From UBA5704 sp036264355 (GTDB taxonomy: Bacteria; Acidobacteriota; Thermoanaerobaculia; Multivoradales; UBA5704), in the NCBI GenBank assembly GCA_036264355.1, contig DATARD010000135.1, positions 3,593 through 67,592 on the forward strand: 64,000 bases of DNA, in the 5' to 3' direction. Positions 49,401-58,854 of this stretch are shown here, in pieces. A program made the position numbers and the translations under genes. The first letter of the stretch is position 1; every line of letters begins with the position of its first letter. The notes below the pieces were generated by a model. It saw only the letters and a program-made list of their open reading frames with translations. It did not search any database and was not told the DNA's origin.

Positions 49401-52400
49401 GCCCCGGCTTCCCCTGCGAACGAAATCCACGCCCGGGGCGATGCCAGACGGAGCATTTCGAGCTGCCGCAACGGCGGGTAGGCGGAGTCGAGCATCACGA
49501 ATGCTGCGCCGGCGCCGAGCACTCCCAGGACCGCCTCGACGAGCGGCGCCGTCCGGACGGCCAGGATGGCGACCGGATCTCCCTTCCGCACCCCTCGCGC
49601 CGCGAGCCACCCCGCCACCCGCCGGCTCGCCTCAAGGAGAGCGCCGTAGGTCCGGACCCCGGCGGTGTCGGAGGCATTGGAGGCATCGGCCACCGCCGCC
49701 CGCTCCGGAGCCCGCGCCGCCGCCGCTGCGAACAGCTCGTAGACGCTGCCGATCCAGCTCCGGTCGAGCGCCAGGGTGGGATCGGGGAGCACCTGCCGCA
49801 TCGCCGCGGTCACCAGCGGCAGACCCGTCACCGGCTCCTCTGGCTTTTCCAGCGCCTCGTCGAGGAACAGCTCGAGCTGCGCCAGGAGGTCCTCCATGCG
49901 CGCCGCGTCGAAGAGGTCGGCGTTGTAGACCAGGTTGATCCCGATCCTTGCCTCGGCCTCCGAGATGTAGAACGTCAGATCGAGCTTCGACTCGACCTCG
50001 GCCGGGATCAGCGCCCGCAGCTCGAGACCGGGCAGCGACAGCTCGGTCGCGGGCAGGTTCAGCAGGTTGAACAGAACCTGGAACAGGGGAGTCCGCGACA
50101 GATCGCGGCGCAGACCGAGACGGGCGAGGACGGCTTCGAACGGCACGCTCTGGTGCGAGTAGGCGTCGAGCGTCACCGCCCGCACCCGCGCCGCCAGCTC
50201 CCGGAAGCTCGGCTGCCCCGATGTGTCGGTGCGCAGCACGAGGGTGTTGAGGAAGCAGCCGATCAGGTTTTCCGTCTCCACCCACTGCCGGCCGGCCACG
50301 GGGACGCCGACGGCCACGTCGTTTTCGCCGCTGTGCCGCGAAAGCAGCGCCTGCATCGCGGCCAGGAGCGTCATGAAGAGCGTCAGGCCCTCCGCGCGGT
50401 TGAAGCGCTTGAGCCGCGCTGTCAGATCCTCCGGCAGCTCCCGCAGGCAACGCCCGCCGCGGAAGGTCTGGATGGCGGGACGCGGCCGGTCGGTGGGCAG
50501 CTCGGCCGAGGCGATCTCCCCGCCCAGCTTGGACTCCCAATAGGCAAGCTCCTGCTCCTGCGTTTCCGCCAGCCACCGGCGCTGCCAGACCGCGAAGTCC
50601 GCGTATTGGATCGGCAGCTCCGGCAACTGGCCGGGCCGCCCTTCGACCGCCGCGGCGTACAGCTCGCCCAACTCACGCGCGAGCACCCCAATCGACCAGC
50701 CGTCGGCGATGGTGTGGTGGAGATTGAGCAGGAACCAGTGCCGTTCCCTGGCCAACCGCACGAGGAGCCACACGCAAAGCGGTCCGCGCTCCAGGTCGAG
50801 CCCCTGGCCGGCGTGCCACTGCGCGAGACCGTCCGCCGCCGCCTGGCGCGCCACGTCGGGCAGCGCGGACAGATCGACCAGCGGCAGGGCCACGGCAGAA
50901 ACCGGTGGCGCAATCCGTTGGCGGAGCTCCCCGGCGACCGGCACGAAGGTCGTCCGCAGCGGCTCGTGCCGGTAGAGGATTTCACGCAACGCCGCGGCCA
51001 GGGCACCGATGCGGAGACAGCCTTCGAGCTCGAATTCCAACGGCATGTTGTAGGCCGCCGATCCAGGCTCGAGCTGTTGCAGAAACCACAGCCGCTCCTG
51101 GGTAAAGGAGAGCGGCAGATCGGCATCCCGTGGCACCCGCTCGGTGAGCTGGACGGCCGCGCTCGCCCCGGACCGTGACGCAGTCTCGATCTCCCGCGCC
51201 AGGCCCGCAACCGTCGGGTGCTCGAACGCCGCCCGCAGCGGCAGCTCGACCCCGAAGGCGTCCCGTACCCGCGAGACCAGTTGCGTGGCCAGGAGGGAGT
51301 GCCCGCCCAGAGCGAAGAAATCAGCCTCGGCTCCCACTTCGTCGAGCCCCAGGAGCGAGCTGAAGATCCCCGCAAGGATCTCCTCGACCGCGGTGCGCGG
51401 CGCAACCTGCGCCGTTCCGCGGGCCGCGGGCAGAGGCGCTCGCTCCGCAAGCCACCGCCGGTCCACCTTGCCGTTGGGCGTCAGCGGCAAGGCGGCCAGC
51501 GACACGAAGCCGGCCGGCACCATGTAGCCGGGCAGGTGCTCTTCGAGCGCCTTCCGCAGCGTGCCGGCAGACGGCTCGGCACCGTCACGCCCCACCACGT
51601 AGGCCACCAGACCGCGGCCGCCGGGGAGGTCGTCGCGCAACACCACCGCCGCTTCGGCCACTCCCTCGATCGCGGTGAGCGCCAGCTCGATCTCCCCCAG
51701 CTCGATGCGGAAGCCGCGCAGCTTGACCTGCTGGTCGCGGCGGCCGCGGAAGTCGAGATTGCCATCCGGCAGCCAGCGCGCCAGGTCGCCGGTCCGGTAC
51801 AGGCGCTCCCCCGGCAGCGCCGGGCTCTCGACGAACCGCTCCGCGGTCAGCTCCGGCTGCCGCCAATACCCCAGCGCCAGACCCTCTCCGGCCAGGTACA
51901 GCTCCCCGACGCCACCCAACGGAACCGGCTGCAACCCGGCGTCCAGCACGTACGCCCGGCTGTTGGCGATCGGTCGCCCGATCGGCACCGTCACCGCATC
52001 CGCCGCCACCGTCTCGATCCGGTACCAGGTGCTGAAGGTGGTGTTCTCCGTCGGTCCATAGGCGTTGAGCAGGCGCTCCGGAGCGCAGCCCGCCAGCACC
52101 TTGCGCGCGGCTGCCGGGTCGACTGCATCCCCGCCGACGAGCACCGTGTGGGCGCCGGCAAAGGCCGCCGGCTCCTGCTCCACCACCTGATTGAACAGAG
52201 CCGAGGTGATGAACAGGGCGCGGATCCGCTCCGTCGCGAGAAACGCCGCCAGAGCGGCCGGCGCAAGCAGCGTCTCCTGCGGCACTCCCACGAGGGTCCC
52301 GCCGTTGAGCAGGGCGCCCCAGATCTCGAAGGTGGCCGCGTCGAAGGAGAGGTTCGAGAGCTGGGCGATGCGGGTATCGGTCAGATCGGCGTAGTCGGTC

Positions 52401-54433
52401 GCCACCACCAGGCGCACGATCGCGCGGTGCGGCACCACCACCCCCTTCGGCCAGCCGGTCGAGCCCGAGGTGTACATCACGTAGGCCGGGTCGGCCGGAC
52501 TCGCCCCCGGCGGATCTCCCGCCGCCGACGCGATCTCCTCCCACTGCGCGTCGAGCCGGACGACCTGCGCCTGGGAGGGCGGCATCCGGGGCGCAAGGCT
52601 CTCCTGGGTGAGGAGAAGCGGCGCGCCGCTGTCTTCGAGCATCCACGAGAGGCGCTCGCGCGGATAGCCCGGATCGAGCGGCAGGTAGGCGGCCCCGGCC
52701 TTCAAGATCCCCAGCATTGCCACCAGCAGGGCGCCCGAACGTTCGACGCAGAGCCCTACCACGTCGCCGGCTCTCACCCCCTGCCAGCCCAGGAAGCGCG
52801 CCACCGCCTCCGAGCGGGCGGCCAGCTCCCCGTAGCGCAGCTCCTCCTCATCCATCTCCCAGGCGAGCCGTTGCGGGTGGGCCGCCGCCTGGACCGCGAA
52901 CAGCTCCGGCAGCGCGCTGCCCGACGGCCAGGCCGTGCCCGTCGCGTTCCATTCCACCAGCGTCTGCTGGCGTTCCGCGGCGGTGAGCAGCGCCAGATCC
53001 GACAGCCGCCGCTCCGGTCTCGCCGCCGCGGACCGCAGCGCCGTCTCCAGCTGCCTGGTGAGACGGGCGATCGTCGTCCGGTAGAACAGGCCGGCGTCGT
53101 ACTGCACGGCGCCTGTGAGACCTGCCGCCGTCTCCTCGATCACGACCTCCAGATCGAACCGGGCCACGCCGCTTTCGAACAGGAACGGCTCGAGCTTCAG
53201 GCCCGGCAGCTCCGCCGACCCGGCGGGTACATTCTGCAGCGCGAGAAGCACCTGGAAGAGCGGCGTGGCGCTCAAGCTCCGCTCCGGCGCGAGCTCCTCG
53301 ACCAGCTTCTCGAATGGGAGCTCCTGATGCGCGTAGGCCGCGAGTGCTCCTTGCCGCACCCGAGCCAGGTGCTCGTCGAAGGGCGGATCACCCGTGAGGT
53401 CGCCGCGCAGGACCAGTGTGTTGACGAAAAAGCCAATGAGATTCTCGGTCTCGCGCCGCGTCCGGCCCGCGATCGGCGTGCCCACGCACACGTCCGAGAC
53501 GCCGGCGAGCCGGCCGAGGAGGATCTGATAGACCGCCAGCAGCACCATGAAGAGCGTCGTCCCCTGCTGCTGTGCCAGCCGGGACAGCGAGGCGGAAAGC
53601 TCCGCGTCGAAATCCACCAGCAGCATCCCACCCTTCCGGCTCACCACCGCCGGCCGTGGCCGGTCCGTCGGCAGCTCGAGCAGCGGCGGCGCACCGGCGA
53701 GCTGCTCGCGCCACCAGGCGAGCTCCGCTTCGAGGAACGCGCCGGACAGGCGGCGGCGTTGCCAGACGGCGAAGTCCGGGTACTGGACCTCGAGCCTCGG
53801 CAGGGGGCTCGGCCGGCCGGCGAGGAACGCCGCGTAGAGCGCTTCAGTCTCGCGCACCAGCACGCTCATCGACCAGCCGTCGCTCACCACATGGTGCATC
53901 ACGGGCAGGAGGAGATGATCGTCCTCGGCGCTGCGAAACACGCAGACGCGCAGCAGAGGCCCTGTCTCCAGGTCGAACGGCAGACTGCTCTCCCGTTCCG
54001 CCATCCGCCGGACCTCGGGCTCCCGCAGCGCGGCCGGCAGGGCGCTCACATCGATCACGGACAGCCGCGGCACAAAGGATGGCGCGACCACCTGCACCGG
54101 CTCGCCGCCGCCGGTCGCGGCGAACGTCGTGCGCAGGGCCTCGTGGCGGGCGGCGACCTCGGCGAGCGCGCGGGCCATGGACGGCAGGTGCAGCGAGCCG
54201 CGGATGCGGGTCGCCGCCGTGAGGTTGTAGATCGGGTCGCCGGGGTGCAGCCGGTCGAGGAACCAGAGCCGGAGCTGGCCGAACGACAGCGGCTGCGGAG
54301 CGAGCGGATCCTGCCGGGGCTCGATCCGATCCTGCGGCCCTTCCTCCGCCTGCCTCTTCTTGCGCAGGAGGTCGAAGAGGACCGCCTTCTTGGCAGCCGA
54401 AAGGTTGGCCAGCTTGTTCTGAACGTCCGCCAT
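46451..54433 (-). CDS. NRPS, C-A-T-C-A-T-C
   Basis: 2660 residues; ATG at 54433 with AGGAG about 10 bp upstream. A short helical N-terminus (LANLSAAKKAVLFDLLRKK) may be a docking element. Domains by residue: C1 45-480 (HHVVSDGWS), A1 500-985, T1 near 1045 (GGHSLL), C2 1110-1535 (HHTIADGWS), A2 1565-2070, T2 near 2135, C3 2190-2620. A1 residues DAFFLGATF suggest isoleucine or valine. A2 is atypical: SGLGHDPLQREIFTPLYLGG replaces the usual FDxS region, and NLYGSTETQRAVGY replaces the usual A5; I cannot assign its substrate. C3 keeps the active site but as HHVASDWWS. The protein ends right after C3 with no thioesterase, so C3 either awaits another protein or performs release. Leucine dehydrogenase is divergent upstream. 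Confidence 0.95.
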   Translation of the reverse strand: MADVQNKLANLSAAKKAVLFDLLRKKRQAEEGPQDRIEPRQDPLAPQPLSFGQLRLWFLDRLHPGDPIYNLTAATRIRGSLHLPSMARALAEVAARHEALRTTFAATGGGEPVQVVAPSFVPRLSVIDVSALPAALREPEVRRMAERESSLPFDLETGPLLRVCVFRSAEDDHLLLPVMHHVVSDGWSMSVLVRETEALYAAFLAGRPSPLPRLEVQYPDFAVWQRRRLSGAFLEAELAWWREQLAGAPPLLELPTDRPRPAVVSRKGGMLLVDFDAELSASLSRLAQQQGTTLFMVLLAVYQILLGRLAGVSDVCVGTPIAGRTRRETENLIGFFVNTLVLRGDLTGDPPFDEHLARVRQGALAAYAHQELPFEKLVEELAPERSLSATPLFQVLLALQNVPAGSAELPGLKLEPFLFESGVARFDLEVVIEETAAGLTGAVQYDAGLFYRTTIARLTRQLETALRSAAARPERRLSDLALLTAAERQQTLVEWNATGTAWPSGSALPELFAVQAAAHPQRLAWEMDEEELRYGELAARSEAVARFLGWQGVRAGDVVGLCVERSGALLVAMLGILKAGAAYLPLDPGYPRERLSWMLEDSGAPLLLTQESLAPRMPPSQAQVVRLDAQWEEIASAAGDPPGASPADPAYVMYTSGSTGWPKGVVVPHRAIVRLVVATDYADLTDTRIAQLSNLSFDAATFEIWGALLNGGTLVGVPQETLLAPAALAAFLATERIRALFITSALFNQVVEQEPAAFAGAHTVLVGGDAVDPAAARKVLAGCAPERLLNAYGPTENTTFSTWYRIETVAADAVTVPIGRPIANSRAYVLDAGLQPVPLGGVGELYLAGEGLALGYWRQPELTAERFVESPALPGERLYRTGDLARWLPDGNLDFRGRRDQQVKLRGFRIELGEIELALTAIEGVAEAAVVLRDDLPGGRGLVAYVVGRDGAEPSAGTLRKALEEHLPGYMVPAGFVSLAALPLTPNGKVDRRWLAERAPLPAARGTAQVAPRTAVEEILAGIFSSLLGLDEVGAEADFFALGGHSLLATQLVSRVRDAFGVELPLRAAFEHPTVAGLAREIETASRSGASAAVQLTERVPRDADLPLSFTQERLWFLQQLEPGSAAYNMPLEFELEGCLRIGALAAALREILYRHEPLRTTFVPVAGELRQRIAPPVSAVALPLVDLSALPDVARQAAADGLAQWHAGQGLDLERGPLCVWLLVRLARERHWFLLNLHHTIADGWSIGVLARELGELYAAAVEGRPGQLPELPIQYADFAVWQRRWLAETQEQELAYWESKLGGEIASAELPTDRPRPAIQTFRGGRCLRELPEDLTARLKRFNRAEGLTLFMTLLAAMQALLSRHSGENDVAVGVPVAGRQWVETENLIGCFLNTLVLRTDTSGQPSFRELAARVRAVTLDAYSHQSVPFEAVLARLGLRRDLSRTPLFQVLFNLLNLPATELSLPGLELRALIPAEVESKLDLTFYISEAEARIGINLVYNADLFDAARMEDLLAQLELFLDEALEKPEEPVTGLPLVTAAMRQVLPDPTLALDRSWIGSVYELFAAAAARAPERAAVADASNASDTAGVRTYGALLEASRRVAGWLAARGVRKGDPVAILAVRTAPLVEAVLGVLGAGAAFVMLDSAYPPLRQLEMLRLASPRAWISFAGEAGAISAEVRSWLQEAGCPCLELPPGGAAAVAELAPFACEAPEVRVGPEDLACIGFTSGSTGGPKGVLGLHGSLSHFLPTHCRMFGLGPDDRFSLLSGLGHDPLQREIFTPLYLGGTIAVPDPADYGLSGRLAAWLCREQVTVSHLTPTLGQLLTELPADGTRELVPSLRRVLLVGESLTRKDVARLRALAPGVTCVNLYGSTETQRAVGYHPVTAEEAEATAGMTERAQQVLPLGRGVPDVQLLVLPPGGGLAGLGELGEIAVRSPHLARGYLGNPELTAQRFQVNPFTGEPADRMYRTGDLGRYRADGEVVFAGRLDQQVKLRGFRIELGEIEGVLVGLPGVSEAVVLLRTDLPGGAGLVAYVRTDEGRELSLRSELEALLPFYMVPTAFVRLDKLPRTANGKIDRRALLRITPEVGAAAVQTPPRTPAEELLAGIWSQVLGVEQIGVEQSFFELGGHSLLATQMASRVRDVLGVELPLRSLFVTPTLEGLAAEIERLRAGAPELPTIASFRHDRSTPPPLSFAQQRYWTGRHLEARSVASTIPMLMRLAGPLDVLCLRQAIAAVVNRHELLRTSFREGPDGPVQVIHPTVPLALPEVDLLQLGAVERLAEVQRFSVVDGRLHFDYERPPLFRATLFRCAAEEHILLFTIHHVASDWWSGSVLQGEVAALYLAFRAGRPSPLPPLPAQFQDFARWQRRLSAEEAQASQVTFWREHLRGAVPIDLRAGRPRPLRRTFTAGSQEIWVPQDLERKLEVLSARQGATLFMTLLAAFTALLHGETGQDDLVVPCSFANRNQLETESLIGNFATALPLRTRLSGARTFRELLQRVREVTLLAHDHPDIFWEPVVEGMSFLEEGDRGGLTTFRILFQLVKVAPAGQAPAVSDLRMTRLPVDTGKIRLDLSLFLSQADRLAGRFRYNRDVLDEARVLAMRDRLLRIVAAVADDPDCPLAELPLADALQKENELALAVSDNEGGWGIQDDWAE

Positions 54434-54609
54434 GTCTACGAGTCTCCTGGCGGGACCTGCCCGCTCACCGGAAATAGAGATGATAGACCCATCCGGAGGC
54501 GCCGGGGTCCTCGCCCCGGCGTGCTTGGCATTCTCGTGATGGCCTAGAGGCCCCCCTTCCTGTAAACTCCCGCCGTTTTGTTCTGGGCTTTCCCGAAGAA
54601 AGGAACTTC

Positions 54610-55722
<1,113 letters not shown>

Positions 55723-55736
55723 CCAAGAGTACCGAG

Positions 55737-56609
55737 TTGCCCTCCCCCGCCCTGAGCGTGCTCATTCCGGACCTCGACTCCCCCCTGATCGGGAGGACGC
55801 TCGAGGCCCTTGCCGCCCAGGGCGCTCCAGGGCCGGACGTCGAGGTCCTGGTGGTCGGCCGCGACGCGCCGGGGCAGGTGCCGCGCGGCCTGCTGCTCGA
55901 AACGGCCGAGCGCCTGAGCCCGGCGGCCGCCCGCAACCGCGCGGTGGCCGCCGCCCGCGGCCAGCGCATCCTGTTCACCGACGCCGACTGCCGGCCCGCT
56001 CCCGGCTGGGTGGCGAAGCTGGCCGCGGCGCTCGATGCCGCGCCGGTCGCCGGCGGCGCGGTGACCTTCCCCACCGCTCCGCAAGCGACCAACGTCTGGG
56101 CCCTGGCGGACAACATCGCCTCGTTCCACGAGCTGCTCGCCGACCGGCCGGCGGAGTCCGACACCCGCGGTCCGATCGGCAGTCTCAATCTCGCGCTGCG
56201 CCGGGACGCCTGGGACACAGTCGGTCCGTTCGACGAATCGCTCCCCACCAGCGAGGACCACGACTGGGTGCTGCGCGCCCGCCGCGCCGGCCTCGCCACC
56301 GCGTTCGTGCCGGACGCGCTGGTGGAGCACGCCGCGGTGCGCGCCTCGCGCAGCGATCTCGAAGCGCACGCCGCCTGGTACGGCCACTGCTTCCATCACT
56401 TCCGCACCCTCCACCCCGGGGTCTTCGCCGGCGGCCCCACCTGGCGCACCCCGCGCCGCCTGCGCCTCACCGCACCGCTCAAGGCGGTGACCGGCGCGCT
56501 GGCGATCTTCCGGAAGCATCCGTCACTGCGGCCCTGCTGGCGGGCGTTGCCGGGGGTGGTGGCGTTCCGGCGGGCGTGGTACCGGGCGGTGTTGGAGGGG
56601 TGGGGTTGA
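55737..56609 (+). CDS. Family 2 glycosyltransferase
   Basis: About 290 residues. LSVLIPDLDSP opens a GT-A fold; AAARNRAVAAARGQRILFTD and DADCRPAPGW contain the nucleotide-sugar DxD-type site; SEDHDWVLRARRAG is the usual acidic motif before the C-terminal helices. No transmembrane segment, so it is cytoplasmic or peripheral. The start is a TTG (55737) soon after the leucine dehydrogenase stop, suggesting co-transcription. The acceptor is unknown; glycosylation of a lipopeptide or surface glycan are both possible. Confidence 0.85.
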   Translation: MPSPALSVLIPDLDSPLIGRTLEALAAQGAPGPDVEVLVVGRDAPGQVPRGLLLETAERLSPAAARNRAVAAARGQRILFTDADCRPAPGWVAKLAAALDAAPVAGGAVTFPTAPQATNVWALADNIASFHELLADRPAESDTRGPIGSLNLALRRDAWDTVGPFDESLPTSEDHDWVLRARRAGLATAFVPDALVEHAAVRASRSDLEAHAAWYGHCFHHFRTLHPGVFAGGPTWRTPRRLRLTAPLKAVTGALAIFRKHPSLRPCWRALPGVVAFRRAWYRAVLEGWG

Positions 56610-56613
56610 GCCG

Positions 56614-58854
56614 TTACGCCGTCGCCGCCTCGCGCGTCTCGTCCCCTTCGATCTGCGCCGTCACCAGCTCGTAGTACTTGCCGCCGCGGGCGAGCAGCTC
56701 TTCGTGGGTGCCGCTTTCGACGATCCGCCCCTGGTCCATCACCAGGATCACGTCGGCGTCGCGCACCGTGCTCAGGCGGTGGGCGATGACCACGCGGGTG
56801 CAGCGCAGAGCGGTCAGATTCTCCTGCACCGCTTTTTCGGTCACGGCGTCGAGAGCGCTGGTGGCCTCGTCCAGGATGAGGACCCTCGGCCGGCGGACCA
56901 GGGCGCGGGCGAGTGAGATACGCTGCCGCTGGCCGCCGGAGAGCGAGGCGCCGTTGTCGGCCAGGAAGCTGTCGTAACGCATCGGCATGGCCAGGATGTC
57001 GTCGTGGATGCAGGCGAGCTGCGCCGCGTCCACCACCCGGGAGAGCGGCAGGGTGGGCTCGGTCAACGCGATGTTGGTGCGGATCGAGGCGCCGAAAAGG
57101 TGCGGCTGCTGGGCCACGAAGCCGAGCTGGCGGCGGAGCCAGCCGAGATCGAGATCGGCGAGGTCGATGCCGTCATAGAGGATGCGCCCGGTTTCAGGGC
57201 GGTAGAGGCCGGCGAGGAGCGCGGCGAGGGTCGACTTTCCCGAGCCCGAGGAGCCGACCACGGCCACCAGCCGGCCCGGCGGGATCTCCAGCGACACCTC
57301 GCGCACCGCCGGCGGCACGCTCAGCGCGTAGCGGAACGTCACCTCTTCGAGCACGATCTTTCCGGAGAGCGCCGCCGCCGGCCGCATCTTCTCCCCCTCC
57401 TGCTCGCGCGGCGCGTCGAACACGTCGTTGATGCGATCCAGATAGCTCCCCATGATCTGGAGCTGCGAGGCGGTGGTCACCAGCGTCGACAGCGGCGTCA
57501 GGAATCCCTGCGCCAGGGCGTTCAGCGCCAGCATCGAGCCGAGCGACAGCTCGCCGTGGACGACCAGCAAGCTGCCGTAGAGAAGGATCAGCAGCGGCGA
57601 GGCGGTGGTCAGCAGGTCGAGCACGCTGCTCACCACCGCGTCCAGCCGGCCGCGGTCGAGCGAGGCGTTGAGCTCGGTGACGAAGAGGTTCGACCAGTGC
57701 TGCACCGACTGCCCTTCGGCCCCCGCCGCCTTGACCGTCTCGATGCCGGCCAGCAGCTCGAACTCGAAGCTCCGCGACTTGGCCTGCGCCTGGAGCGACT
57801 GCGACATGAGGTCGCGCTGGCGCATCCGCACCAGGAAGAAGAGGACGATGCGGATCGCTCCCAGGCCGGCGGCGAGGAGGCCCATCTTGGGATCGGCGAA
57901 CAGCAGGAAGAGGAGATAGAGACCGACCATCGAGCCGTCGAGGACGGTCGACAGCGCACTGGAGGTGAGCAGCTCGCGGATCGTCGAGTTGCTGTTCAGC
58001 CGCATCGCCAGGTCGCCCGCCGAGCGCTGCTGGAAGAACAGATACGGCAGGCTGACCAGGTGCTCCAGGAACTCCAGGGCCAGCCGGGCGTCGAGGCGGG
58101 TGCGCAGGTAGAGGAGGAGGAAGGAGCGCACCAGGGACGACAACAGACGGAAGGCGAGGAGGCCGGCCACCCCGGCGGTCAAGACCCAGAGCAGGTGCAG
58201 ATCGCCGCGCGGGATGACGCGGTCGACCAGCACGCCGGTGAGCACCGGCACCGCCAGGGCGAGCACCTGGAGCAGCACCGAGAGGACGATGATGCGCGTG
58301 ATCAGGCCCGACTGCCCGAGCACCCGCCGCACGTAGCGGCCGACGCCGCGCGGCTTGCCGGGCTCGGGCTGGAACTCCTCGGTGGGCTCCAGAGTGAGCG
58401 CGACACCGGTGAACGAACGGTCGAGCTCGGCCCACGGCAGATGCTGCCGCCCGCCGGCCGGATCGACCACCCAGGCACCGCGCGCGTCGGTGCTCTCGAG
58501 CACCAGGAAGTGGCTGAACCGCCAGTGCAGGATGGCGCCCGGATCGAGGAATTCGAGCTGGCGGATGTCCGAGATCTGCACGCCCCGGCCGCGCAGCCCG
58601 AAATGCCGGGCGGTCTCCAGGATCGCGAAGGCGCTGGTGCCGTGGCGGCTCACCCCGGTGGCCTCGCGGACCTCGGAGAGGCTCACCGACTTGCCGTAGT
58701 ACCCCATCACCATGGCGAGGCAGGCGGGGCCGCAGTCGGTCGCCGTGGTCTGCTGCACGAAGGGGATGCGCCGCCGCCGGCCCAGGCGCAGACCGCCGAG
58801 GGCCGGGAAGCGCTCCAGGAGCGAAGGCGAATGGTCCGGGCGGTCTTCAGCCAT
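56614..58854 (-). CDS. ABC exporter with N-terminal C39 peptidase
   Basis: 746 residues in three parts. Residues about 30-155 are a C39 cysteine peptidase with TDCGPACLAMV (Cys near 40), HFLVLES (His) and VVDPAGG (Asp); a membrane domain of about six helices spans 180-460; and the ABC ATPase has GSSGSGKST (near 538), LSGGQRQR and VLILDEATSALD. Such PCAT proteins remove a double-glycine leader and export peptides, although many relatives export other cargo. All catalytic residues are present. The start ATG lies within the end of the HlyD-like gene (8-bp overlap), so the two form one transport operon. No leader-peptide gene was found in the window, so the cargo is unknown. It ends 4 bp from the convergent GT2 gene. 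Confidence 0.93.
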   Translation of the reverse strand: MAEDRPDHSPSLLERFPALGGLRLGRRRRIPFVQQTTATDCGPACLAMVMGYYGKSVSLSEVREATGVSRHGTSAFAILETARHFGLRGRGVQISDIRQLEFLDPGAILHWRFSHFLVLESTDARGAWVVDPAGGRQHLPWAELDRSFTGVALTLEPTEEFQPEPGKPRGVGRYVRRVLGQSGLITRIIVLSVLLQVLALAVPVLTGVLVDRVIPRGDLHLLWVLTAGVAGLLAFRLLSSLVRSFLLLYLRTRLDARLALEFLEHLVSLPYLFFQQRSAGDLAMRLNSNSTIRELLTSSALSTVLDGSMVGLYLLFLLFADPKMGLLAAGLGAIRIVLFFLVRMRQRDLMSQSLQAQAKSRSFEFELLAGIETVKAAGAEGQSVQHWSNLFVTELNASLDRGRLDAVVSSVLDLLTTASPLLILLYGSLLVVHGELSLGSMLALNALAQGFLTPLSTLVTTASQLQIMGSYLDRINDVFDAPREQEGEKMRPAAALSGKIVLEEVTFRYALSVPPAVREVSLEIPPGRLVAVVGSSGSGKSTLAALLAGLYRPETGRILYDGIDLADLDLGWLRRQLGFVAQQPHLFGASIRTNIALTEPTLPLSRVVDAAQLACIHDDILAMPMRYDSFLADNGASLSGGQRQRISLARALVRRPRVLILDEATSALDAVTEKAVQENLTALRCTRVVIAHRLSTVRDADVILVMDQGRIVESGTHEELLARGGKYYELVTAQIEGDETREAATA

